Origin: Bacteroidaceae bacterium
GTDB lineage: Bacteria; Bacteroidota; Bacteroidia; Bacteroidales; Bacteroidaceae
Direction of reading: 5' to 3'
DNA: 9,259 bases
Assembly: GCA_023227685.1 (NCBI GenBank)
Contig: JALNVG010000088.1
Coordinates: 1-9,259 of the forward strand
Of this stretch, positions 1-5,900 are shown in pieces. The position numbers and the translations under genes are program-made. The number at the start of each line of letters is the position of its first letter. Positions within the stretch are counted from its first letter, which is position 1. A model generated the notes under the pieces. That model made no database searches. It worked only from the letters and a program-made list of their open reading frames with translations, and was not told the origin of the DNA.

Positions 1-113
1 AACACGCAAACAAATTCACCTTGTGGAATATGTGTCTCAAGATGAAGTTCCTCTCTGCCATTTGGCGTGTTCATCATACGGTTTACATTTATATCTATTG
101 ACATATCTTTCAT
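1..113 (-). CDS. modC: Molybdate ABC transporter ATP-binding protein, N-terminal part (runs off the window)
   Basis: Only the first 37 codons are inside the window, and they are open. The start ATG (113-111) overlaps the modB stop as ATGA, which suggests translational coupling. The visible protein begins MKDMSIDINV and reaches IPQGEFVCV, the beta-strand that in ABC ATPases lies just before the Walker A loop; the loop itself would lie outside the window. The assignment rests on this short match and on the position directly after modB. ModC would be the cytoplasmic ATPase that powers molybdate uptake through ModB. Whether the gene is still intact cannot be told from here. Confidence 0.72.
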   Translation of the reverse strand, partial: MKDMSIDINVNRMMNTPNGREELHLETHIPQGEFVCV

Positions 114-789
114 TTAACCTTATTTTTAGATGAATTATTTATTCCATATATAGCAATAAGTACAATAAAAGAAACAAGGAACAGGGTCAGCGCATATTTA
201 TTTGCCAAGTCATAATCCATTTCCTGTACTTCATCATATATAGCAATAGAAGCTACACGCGTAACATTCGGCATATTTCCACCTACCATCAGAACAACGC
301 CGAATTCTCCCATACAATGAACAAAAGTCATGGCTACTGCAGTTATGATACTACCCTTAATATTAGGCAACAATACAGTGAAAAATGTAACAGTAGGACT
401 TTTTTCCATAGTATATGCCGCTTCACGATAACTAATGGGAAGAGCTGACAATCCATTTTGCAAAGGTTGTACCATAAAAGGCAAGAAACAAATGACACTG
501 GCGATAAGAATACCGGAAAAGGAGAAAGCCAACCGTACAACAAAAAAATGCTCTAACATATGACCAAACCAATTTCTAGGACTATACACGATAAGAATAT
601 AAAAGCCCATAACAGTTGGAGATAGACCATTGGCATACAAACAAAAGCCTCGAAAATAGAACGAAAAAGAAAATGAGAATAAGAAAAGCAATACGCTATA
701 GGCATTCCGATTATAAAAAGAATCAGAGTAGTAAATAACGATAACTTTCCACTAATTAATAGAGGACTTAAAAAACCTATTTCGCTCAT
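110..789 (-). pseudogene. modB: Molybdate ABC transporter permease, broken by a one-base deletion
   Basis: ModB is the inner-membrane permease of the molybdate ABC transporter. Two overlapping frames together give one permease. The first starts at ATG 789 (MSEIGFLSPLLISGK) and is good to about residue 55 (CMPMV, codon 627-625). The second resumes at 625 with LSPTVMGF and runs to the TGA at 112-110. Family members read roughly MVLPPTVMGF here, so one base is missing near 625. Restoring it gives about 226 residues, the normal ModB length. The second part holds the EAA loop that docks onto the ATPase (around SYREAAYTMEKSP, then CMGEFGVVLMVGGN) and several hydrophobic membrane segments. The gene starts about 30 bp after nifV and overlaps modC by 4 bp, so it belongs to the nif-associated operon. 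No modA lies between nifV and modB. A sequencing error is possible, but several lesions in neighbouring genes argue for true decay. Confidence 0.85.
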
Positions 790-819
790 TTTTTTTACTT
801 CAAGAAAAACAATTCACAT

Positions 820-1949
820 TCACAACTTTAATTCCTTATAGAAAAAAAGTAATTCATCCGCTGTTAAAGCCCGCTTTAATTGAGTAGCCTTATTCTTCAC
901 GTATTTAAGCAAAAAGTTGCTTTCTTCAGAAGAAAGAAATACCCCTCTTTTTGAAAAGAAATCATTTAATGCACCTCGCCCACTATGCTTTCCTATAATA
1001 AAATAAGGTTCAGAAGCACCTATGGATTCAGGACTAATAATTTGATATGCCTCCATGTTTTTAATCAATGCCTGAACATGAATTCCTGATTCATGAGATA
1101 ATACATACTTTCCGGTAATCGGCTTCGAAAATGAAAAAAGTCTGCAAGATACTTTTTCTACAAACATCGAAAGATCCTTGAAATATTCTTTATGCAAACC
1201 CAAACTTTTTTTTCCACTAAGTTCCATAGCCATTACAACCTCTTCAAGTGCGGCGTTTCCCGCACGCTCACCTAATCCATTGACTGTAACGCTGGCCGCT
1301 TGAGCCCCGGACATTAAAGCCATATAAGTATTGGCAACCGCCATACCCAAATCATTATGGCCGCGAAATTCAAAAGGCATAGCCGGAAAACTCTTGGATA
1401 ACTTCATGAACAATTGATTCACGGAAATAGGGTTCATAATGCCCACCGTATCTGCAAATCGAATACGTGTAACGCCAAAAGTCAAAGCTTCTCCTATATA
1501 ACTTTCCAAGAAACCATATCCGCACGTGATGCATCCTGAGCGCCTATCGTAACATATTCGAAATAATCACGGGCGTAATTTACAGCATTCCTGAGATTAA
1601 CCCTCACCCACTCTTTGTCTTTACCCATAGCACCCAAATGAACAGAAGAAACGGGCAATGAGATATGTATACCTTTCGCATGTGTTTTGACTGCTGCATC
1701 AATATCTTTTTTACAAAATCGCGACCATACCAACGATCGAAACGACATCTGTTGATCAACAATCGTACGAATCTCTTTTACATCAGAATCCGACATCGCC
1801 GGAGTTTCCAACTCCACTTCCGGAATACCTATTTTATCAAGCATTTCGCAAATATGCATTTTCTCTTTCAATGAAAATACAGCACCTGGTGCTTGTTCTC
1901 CATCACGTAAAGTGGAATCTATAATATCTAAATTCCCTTTTTCCTTCAT
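820..1949 (-). pseudogene. nifV: Homocitrate synthase NifV, frameshifted and with a mutated metal ligand
   Basis: NifV condenses acetyl-CoA with 2-oxoglutarate to make homocitrate, the organic ligand of the nitrogenase FeMo-cofactor. The start ATG at 1949 overlaps the ferredoxin stop (ATGA). The first frame gives a typical N-terminus with IIDSTLRDGEQAPG (catalytic Arg and metal-binding Asp) and runs to GAQDASRADMV. It then goes out of frame near 1512 and stops after SWKVI. The other frame continues with LESYIGEALTFGVTRIRFADTVGIM to the TGA at 822-820. Adding one T to the TTT run near 1512-1514 restores ...DMVFLESY and a protein of about 376 residues, the normal NifV length. The C-terminal half keeps VTVNGLGERAGNAALEE and HESGIHV. 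The family metal motif FHGHND reads FRGHND: codon 1365-1363 is CGC where CAC or CAT is expected. Homologues usually have Gly in ExGTPAM, but here it reads ELETPAM. The two independent lesions argue for a genuine pseudogene. Confidence 0.9.
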
Positions 1950-2257
1950 TCTGAGATTAAATATTTCTCACAAGGCTTCCCTTCTTCTAACGCGTCAAGA
2001 AACTCATCCACCTTCTCTTCCAAATCTATTCCACCGTACCAATAATTGTTAGGTTGTATGACAACAACCGGACCTTGGGAATAAAGATTCAAGCAGCCAG
2101 TAATCGATACTGCCACATCAAGGCCACGATCCGAACATTCTTCCAAAATATAAGGCACCAATGCCGGTGCACCATGCTGGCTACAATATCCCTGAACGAT
2201 CTCACTCAAACGAAATGAATTGCATACCTATATATGATAATCCGGTTTTTCATACAT
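1946..2257 (-). pseudogene. nif-associated thioredoxin-like [2Fe-2S] ferredoxin, in-frame TAG and lost cysteine
   Basis: The open part (SEIVQGYCSQHG... to KYLISE) matches the thioredoxin-like [2Fe-2S] ferredoxins that sit between nifB and nifV in many nif operons and are thought to act as small electron carriers. Reading upstream in the same frame gives ATG 2257, MYEKPDYHI, then TAG (2230-2228), then VCNSFRLSEIVQGYC. So the expected N-terminus is present but interrupted by a stop one codon before the first cluster cysteine. Without the stop the protein would be about 103 residues, the normal size. The first two Cys (codons 2224-2222 and 2185-2183) are 13 residues apart, as in this family. The third is in TGCLNL (2095-2093). 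The fourth, expected four residues later, is Tyr (codon TAT at 2083-2081). A TTG at 2209 could start a shorter product, but it would lack two of the four ligands. I call it a pseudogene. It overlaps nifV by 4 bp. Confidence 0.82.
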
Positions 2258-2318
2258 CTAATTGTTATATGATTAATATTCTGTATTTAATATTTTATAC
2301 TTATAATGACTGATGAAA

Positions 2319-2905
2319 TTATCCACATCCTAAGGCATCACCCTTACATCCTCCTGAACCACAATTAAACCTCTCTTCTTTTTTTATTGTACGTATGGCC
2401 TTATTATCGTATACGCCTTCCAATCCTTCGTCTATCATCCCTGTCATCTGTATGATATGTAACCCGGATTCCTTTAAAATAGATTTCGGATTAGGTCCGA
2501 CACCTCCCACAAGCAAAGCGCGACAATCTTTTAATAATTTAGCTACATTAATCCAACGTTGGTCTCCTCCACCTGATAGTGGCATAACCCGCTGTTCTAC
2601 ATATTTAAAACCATTGGGAGATTTTTCATAGATATAAACGCTTTCCGATTCACCTAAATGCTGATTGACCAAAAGTCCTTCATAAGAAGCCACAGCCACA
2701 TACGGACGGGCAGCCAAATCTGATTGATGAGTAGTGACCTGACGAAGAATAGCATACGATTCTTTTTAATCTTGCCCCAAAAGGCCGGCCGCATCTGCTC
2801 TACAGCGTGCACAAGGGGTCATCATCGGTAGATAGTCTTTCGCCTCCGTCCTTACTCTGAAGATCATCCCTTTATCTGGAGCTGGTAATTTCTCAAAAGT
2901 TATAA
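2319..2905 (-). pseudogene. nifB: NifB 3' remnant (C-terminal NifX-like domain), cut by an IS and with an internal TAA
   Basis: NifB is the radical-SAM enzyme that builds the NifB-co [8Fe-9S-C] core for nitrogenase. What remains starts at the IS edge with TFEKLPAPDKG and keeps the end of the catalytic region (YLPMMTPCARCRADAAGLLGQD). An in-frame TAA (2768-2766) follows. The same frame then continues KESYAILRQVTTHQSDLAARPYVAVASYEGLLVNQHLGE into a NifX/NifB-type cofactor-binding domain (GGGDQRW, DCRALLVGGVGPNPKSIL). It ends in the Cys/Gly-rich tail CGSGGCKGDALGCG, which in full-length relatives closes NifB-NifX fusions. About 195 codons are left. The N-terminal half with the CxxxCxxC SAM cluster motif is absent here and is not found on the other side of the IS. 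The segment downstream of TTG 2717 could still be translated on its own, but I have no evidence that it is. Confidence 0.88.
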
Positions 2906-2917
2906 TATACCCCAAAA
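2906..2917. repeat. IS left terminal inverted repeat
   Basis: TATACCCCAAAA, with the GC core CCCC at 2910-2913. It matches the inverted right end at 11 of 12 positions. It directly abuts the nifB remnant. Confidence 0.75.
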
Positions 2918-2951
2918 ATTAGACAGATGCATAAGTTAAAGAATATTTTTA

Positions 2952-2959
2952 TACTTTTG
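2952..2959 (+). promoter_or_regulatory. Candidate -7 box for the IS transposase genes
   Basis: TACTTTTG matches the Bacteroides -7 consensus TAnnTTTG and lies 24 bases before the likely orfA ATG at 2984. I see no clear -33 TTTG at the usual 19-21 bp spacing, so this is a weak call based on one box and its position. Confidence 0.4.
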
Positions 2960-2983
2960 TACCGTAAAAAAAAAGTGAATGTC

Positions 2984-3292
2984 ATGGGACGTAGAAGTAA
3001 ATTTGAGGCCTCCTTCAAGGGCAAAGTGGTTTTAGAGGCCATCAAGGAACAAAAGACATTGAACGAGCTGGCAAAAGAGTTCAAGGTTTCTCCCTCAAAG
3101 ATTGCTGTTTGGAAAACCGAGTTTTTGCAAAAGGCAAGTGCCGCCTTCGCCAAATCGGATACCTCACAAGAGAAGTTAGTCAAGGATCTGAATGCAGAAA
3201 AAGACCGCCTTTTGAAAAAAGTAGGGGAATTGACAATTAAGAATGATTTTTTTGCGAGAGCCTGTGAGGATGCCGGACTAAAAGTCAGATAA
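2984..3292 (+). CDS. IS3-family transposase subunit OrfA
   Basis: OrfA is the small DNA-binding part of the IS3 transposase, about 102 residues, and it is intact. I choose ATG 2984 (MGRRSKFEASFKGKVVLEA) because the family consensus begins there. The frame is also open upstream to an ATG at 2927, but that stretch lies in the terminal repeat region and would include the promoter. Residues about 10-50 form the helix-turn-helix (LNELAKEFKVSPSKIAVWKTEF) that recognises the IS ends. Residues about 60-95 (SQEKLVKDLNAEKDRLLKKVGELTIKN) look like the leucine-zipper segment used for multimerisation. Its TAA shares one base with the orfB ATG (TAATG, 3290-3294), so orfB may be read by re-initiation or frameshifting. 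Confidence 0.85.
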   Translation: MGRRSKFEASFKGKVVLEAIKEQKTLNELAKEFKVSPSKIAVWKTEFLQKASAAFAKSDTSQEKLVKDLNAEKDRLLKKVGELTIKNDFFARACEDAGLKVR

Positions 3293-4096
3293 TGGAACTC
3301 GGTAAGAAGCTTCCTCACGAAATGAGCATCAACCATTTTTGCGGTCAGATGCATATATGCAAAAGTCGCTTCTACTATGATCCTAAAAAGGAATCGCAGG
3401 CAAATTTGAATTTGATGAAGCAGATGGATGAAATTTTGTTAGAGCATCCGGCGACGGGTGTACAGAATTTTGTGGATCTCTTCCACCTTCATGGACTTAA
3501 AGTAAACCATAAGCGTATCAGTCGGTTGATGAAAGTCATGGGCGTGGAATGCATTTACCCTCAGAAATGCCTTTCTAAAGGCAGTAGGACAAAGTATGTG
3601 TATTCCTACCTGCTCAGGGACATTAAGGCGAAGCATCCTAACCAAATTTGGAGTACGAATATATCCTACATACCTATGGGACGTGGGTTTATGTACCTGT
3701 ATACCATTATCGATGTGTATAGCCGGTTCATAGTGGGGTGGAGACCGAGCAATGATCTGTCTGCAAGTAATTGTATCGCTCTTCTTGAAGAGTGTATCTC
3801 TAAACATGGTGCACCTGAAATAATAAATGCCGACCAAGGCTGTCAATATACCACTGAAGGTTGGATAAAGTGTCTGCAAGAGCATCATATCCGTATCAGT
3901 TATGGACGGCAGAGGCAGATGTAAGGACAATCTTTGGGTAGAACGTTTCTGGCGTACTATCAAACAGGAATACATTTACCTGAATCCTGCCGATGACGGA
4001 TATGAACTCCGAGAAGGAATTGCCAAATTTATTGAGTATTACAATTATCGTAGGCCGCATCATAGTTTGCCGGAAGTTACCATACAGGAGATATAA
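3292..4096 (+). pseudogene. IS3-family transposase OrfB (DDE integrase), frameshifted and catalytically dead
   Basis: OrfB is the catalytic strand-transfer subunit. It opens at ATG 3292 and reads through the usual N-terminal IS3 region (KSRFYY, LMKQMDEILLEHPATGVQNF, HKRISRLMKVMGV) into the rve integrase core. Two defects are visible. First, the conserved WSTDI motif reads WSTNI: codon AAT at 3658-3660, residue 123, replaces the first catalytic Asp. Second, an extra T near 3901 shifts the frame. The original frame ends ISYGRQRQM and stops at 3924, while the correct continuation MDGRGRCKDNLWVERFWRTIKQEYIYL starts at 3902 and ends at 4096. After removing one base the protein is about 267 residues. 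The second Asp (NADQG, residue 181) and the Glu (DNLWVERF, residue 217) are then exactly 35 residues apart, the DD(35)E spacing. This confirms the repair point. Confidence 0.88.
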
Positions 4097-4199
4097 CCGA
4101 GCGACTTGATGCTCGTCAAGGCGTTGTAAGACGCCTCTTGCCGAAAGGCGATCTCTCTGTAGATGAGTATATTTTAAATTAATGTTAAACGTTGTCGAA

Positions 4200-4211
4200 C
4201 TTTGGGGTATA
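4200..4211. repeat. IS right terminal inverted repeat
   Basis: CTTTGGGGTATA, the inverted partner of the left end. The sequence beyond it (GATTAAGAATAAG) does not resemble nifB or the left flank. Confidence 0.75.
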
Positions 4212-4391
4212 GATTAAGAATAAGAAACTTTTTCCACCGGAGAAATAACTCTTACAAATATAAAAAGGCAAAAATGAGACTTCTTATTCTTATCAATATT
4301 GTTTTTTATAATAAACAACAATTAGTTTATCAATTGAATTAATTGTCTTTTGCTCTTAGATTATACACTTTTATCATTTCAAATTCTCTAT

Positions 4392-4479
4392 CCCGCGTAC
4401 GCGGGATATATAGTTTCCGTACGTGGGATATATAGCCCCCATACACGGGCCGGAAAGACTTCGTACGGGGGACGGAGAA
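4392..4479. repeat. Four tandem imperfect 22-bp repeats with a GC-rich TAC...GGG core
   Basis: Four consecutive units of exactly 22 bp can be laid out: 4392-4413, 4414-4435, 4436-4457 and 4458-4479. All share C at position 5, TA at 7-8, C at 9 and GGG at 12-14. The cores are CGTACG or close variants. Units 1 and 2 also share the tail GGGATATATAG. The first unit lies inside a perfect 20-bp palindrome, TATCCCGCGTACGCGGGATA (4389-4408). The block stands out as GC-rich in very AT-rich surroundings. I do not know its function. Protein-binding sites, a decayed array or a mobile intergenic repeat are all possible. Confidence 0.8.
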
Positions 4480-4681
4480 ATTAAGCAATAAAAGCATATT
4501 AATAAAGAAGCGAAATTGCTTAAAGGAAGAAGATTATATACTTAATTTGAATGTTTAAGTATTCTCTATTTACTACCTTCTTGGATGATTTTTATATCAG
4601 TAAAAACATCTCCTACCGACATTTATATTACTGCTTATAAATGGATAATATTAACTTTTATTCCTATGCGACAAAAAATAG

Positions 4682-4724
4682 AAAGTCCTTCTAAATCAAT
4701 TATTAATTGAATTAGAAGGACTTT
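4682..4724 (-). terminator. Strong intrinsic terminator downstream of ssrA
   Basis: AAAGTCCTTCTAA (4682-4694) pairs with TTAGAAGGACTTT (4712-4724). After one A-A mismatch the stem continues TCAATT/AATTGA around an ATT loop. On the minus strand the hairpin is followed by TCTATTTTTTG, the U-tract, so it fits termination of ssrA about 35 bases after its 3' end. On the plus strand only a short TTTT follows, so it may also work weakly in that direction. Confidence 0.85.
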
Positions 4725-4758
4725 TCCCTTTAAATCGATTTTAAAAAAATCTACTTTG

Positions 4759-5152
4759 TGGAGCTGGAGGGAATCGAACCCTCGTCCAAACGAGGAAATC
4801 ATAAGCTTTCTACATGCTTATCTTTGCCTAATTTTTCGTGCAGAAACAGAACCAAAGCCATCAATTTCTGCCTTATCTTCTAAAGTTTCATTGATAGCAC
4901 GAAGCTACTATCAATTATCCCCGATTTAACTGCACCACTGATTCGGAATGCTTCGGAGCAACTGCTTCCGAGTGATGTCTCGTCCTAGCACCTAGTGCCA
5001 GGATTAAGCTAATCTACTATGATTCGATTAAGCAGCAAGAGCGTAATTTGTTTCGCCAGATAAAATTTTGAAAACTGAGATTTAAGTGCAAATTATCGAC
5101 GCACTGCATGCTTACCCACACTTTCTGCCCGCTGTCAAATCCGGTCAGCCCC
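4759..5152 (-). ncRNA. ssrA: tmRNA (transfer-messenger RNA)
   Basis: tmRNA rescues stalled ribosomes together with SmpB and tags the nascent protein for proteolysis. The 5' end GGGGCTG (5152-5146) pairs with CAGCTCC (4766-4760) to form the tRNA-like acceptor stem, and the T-arm GGTTCGATTCC lies just inside the 3' end. The 5' region GACCGGATTTGACAGCG is the conserved tRNA-domain start. The tag frame is GGC GAA ACA AAT TAC GCT CTT GCT GCT TAA (5057-5028), giving GETNYALAA and stop. It ends in the ALAA degron read by ClpXP-type proteases and is of Bacteroides type. The discriminator A is at 4759, and the next genomic bases read CAAAG on the minus strand, so the terminal CCA is apparently added after transcription. 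Total length about 394 nt. It has its own promoter and terminator. Confidence 0.97.
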
Positions 5153-5168
5153 ATGATATAAGAAATAA

Positions 5169-5187
5169 AAGCTAAACATTTTAGCTT
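5169..5187 (-). terminator. Short hairpin between the B3/4 gene and ssrA, possible weak terminator
   Basis: On the minus strand AAGCTAAA and TTTAGCTT form an 8-bp stem with a 3-nt loop, followed by TTATTTC. It could end transcription arriving from the hpt-adk-obg operon. However, it lies on top of the inferred ssrA transcription start, and the stem is AT-rich, so it may only be part of the tmRNA leader. Confidence 0.35.
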
Positions 5188-5188
5188 G

Positions 5189-5220
5189 CAAATGTACTTA
5201 AGTTATTCTAATCCACCAAA
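5189..5220 (-). promoter_or_regulatory. ssrA: Bacteroides-type promoter of ssrA
   Basis: On the minus strand TTTG (5220-5217) and TACATTTG (5196-5189) are separated by 20 bp. This matches the Bacteroidetes primary-sigma promoter, TTTG then 19-21 bp then TAnnTTTG. The -33 box starts four bases after the stop codon of the upstream gene. A start near 5182 would leave a leader of about 30 nt to be removed by RNase P before the mature 5' end at 5152. Confidence 0.75.
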
Positions 5221-5223
5221 GAT

Positions 5224-5889
5224 TTACCCATAAAAAAATATTTCACTATCTTCTGATCCGGCATAAGACTGCAACAATCGATGAGTCATTTGCGCCGCTT
5301 CGTCAAGACCGATTTTACCGCTATAACCATTGATTAAAGCAAGTATATGAGTAGTATTTACATCCATTTTAGTACGCTCATTATCACTGGTCGGCGTACC
5401 GATACCGCCTACGGAATCTCGATATACAGGCAAGCCCTGAATATTAAGCACTCCCCTGCCGATACCTTCAAAAGGTTCATCTTTTTTGCCGATACCAAGC
5501 ACTAAACTGCTGCCTTGTATCTTGTCGGCATCAAAGCCACCGATAGAATATCCGGTACACAGCGAAACGAGATTAATTAAATCAACCAATGTATCTATTT
5601 GATATAAAGGAATACCACGCATTAACCTTCGGCGCAAAGCTTCTGCAGAAGGACGATAGCGACCGGGATCTTTACCACAACGTTTATAAGCCTCGCGCGT
5701 TGCTGCAATAGCCGGCTGTAGTTTGATGTCTTCCATCTTTGTTGTAGATATAAGCCCTTGTGCAAAGAACTCTATTTCTTTCCAAAGGCCTTCGCTATGA
5801 ACTGAATTCTTGACTTTCGCATAGACAGCGGCACCTGCAAATGCAGGGCAGGCTTCTTTTATCTCTTGAGAAATCTTTATGTCAAACAT
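5224..5889 (-). CDS. B3/4 domain protein (editing-domain homologue of PheRS beta subunit)
   Basis: The 221-residue protein starts at ATG 5889 (MFDIKISQEI) and is nearly all one B3/4 domain, the fold that in the phenylalanyl-tRNA synthetase beta subunit edits misacylated tRNA. Recognisable features are the TREAYKRCGKDPGRYRPSAEALRRR segment (about residues 64-90), the LVDLINLVSLCTGYSIGGFD segment (about 102-120), and GGIGTPTSDNERTK near residue 165. Stand-alone members are widespread and are presumed to hydrolyse or bind mischarged tRNA or amino acids, but their substrate is not established. There is no signal peptide or membrane segment. It begins 11 bp after pgeF ends and is probably the last gene of the hpt-adk-obg-pgeF transcript, ahead of the separate ssrA promoter. 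Confidence 0.85.
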   Translation of the reverse strand: MFDIKISQEIKEACPAFAGAAVYAKVKNSVHSEGLWKEIEFFAQGLISTTKMEDIKLQPAIAATREAYKRCGKDPGRYRPSAEALRRRLMRGIPLYQIDTLVDLINLVSLCTGYSIGGFDADKIQGSSLVLGIGKKDEPFEGIGRGVLNIQGLPVYRDSVGGIGTPTSDNERTKMDVNTTHILALINGYSGKIGLDEAAQMTHRLLQSYAGSEDSEIFFYG

Positions 5890-5900
5890 TTTTATATATT

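Larger units (their letters stand above)
2906..4211 (+). mobile_element. IS3-family insertion sequence, degenerate, inserted in nifB
   Basis: The element is about 1306 bp. It is bounded by terminal inverted repeats and carries the two-gene layout of IS3 elements: a small helix-turn-helix orfA followed by a DDE integrase orfB. The left end TATACCCCAAAA (2906-2917) pairs with the right end read on the other strand, TATACCCCAAAG (4211-4200), with 11 of 12 matching. I find no 3- or 4-bp target duplication at any reasonable placement of the ends: the left flank ends TTATAA and the right flank begins GATTAA. Between orfB and the right end lie small GC hairpins (for example AGGCGT/ACGCCT at 4119-4136 and GCC-GAAA-GGC near 4140-4149). 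The transposase is inactive by sequence, so the copy looks old or immobile. The exact outer bases are uncertain by one or two. Confidence 0.88.
4212..4758. other. AT-rich intergenic region without a recognisable gene
   Basis: I find no convincing coding sequence on either strand, and in particular nothing resembling the missing nifB N-terminus. The region contains an 11-bp inverted repeat with 54 bp between its arms (AAGAATAAGAA at 4216-4226, TTCTTATTCTT at 4281-4291). A minus-strand TATATTTG (4262-4255) fits a -7 box but lacks a clear -33. The 22-bp tandem repeats follow at 4392-4479. Two AT-rich inverted repeats come next: TTAAGCAAT/ATTGCTTAA (4481-4523) and ATACTTAA/TTAAGTAT (4538-4562). 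The ssrA terminator closes the region. The region may be what joined the relic after a deletion, or the former upstream flank of a lost gene. Confidence 0.6.

Noticed and set aside
2228..2768. The in-frame TAG and TAA could mean stop-codon readthrough or an altered genetic code.
   Set aside because: Intact neighbours end normally with TAA or TGA, the nif-relic genes also carry one-base frameshifts, and key residues are lost. Decay explains all of it.
3240..3300. Programmed -1 frameshift site between orfA and orfB.
   Set aside because: No clear slippery A-run followed by G was found at the overlap. The TAATG arrangement fits re-initiation equally well, so no site is claimed.
2893..3354. Minus-strand open frame across the IS left end and orfA.
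   Set aside because: Antisense of the orfA coding sequence, with no recognisable domain.
3439..3975. Long open frame on the minus strand inside the transposase.
   Set aside because: It is a shadow of orfB. The protein is low-similarity looking and the plus-strand frame has the clear IS3 motifs.
4389..4480. CRISPR array.
   Set aside because: The 22-bp units abut each other without spacers and have diverged from one another, so this is a simple tandem repeat.
4759..4830. A separate tRNA gene, suggested by the T-arm-like sequence.
   Set aside because: It is the 3' part of the tRNA-like domain of tmRNA. The partner half of the acceptor stem is at 5146-5152.
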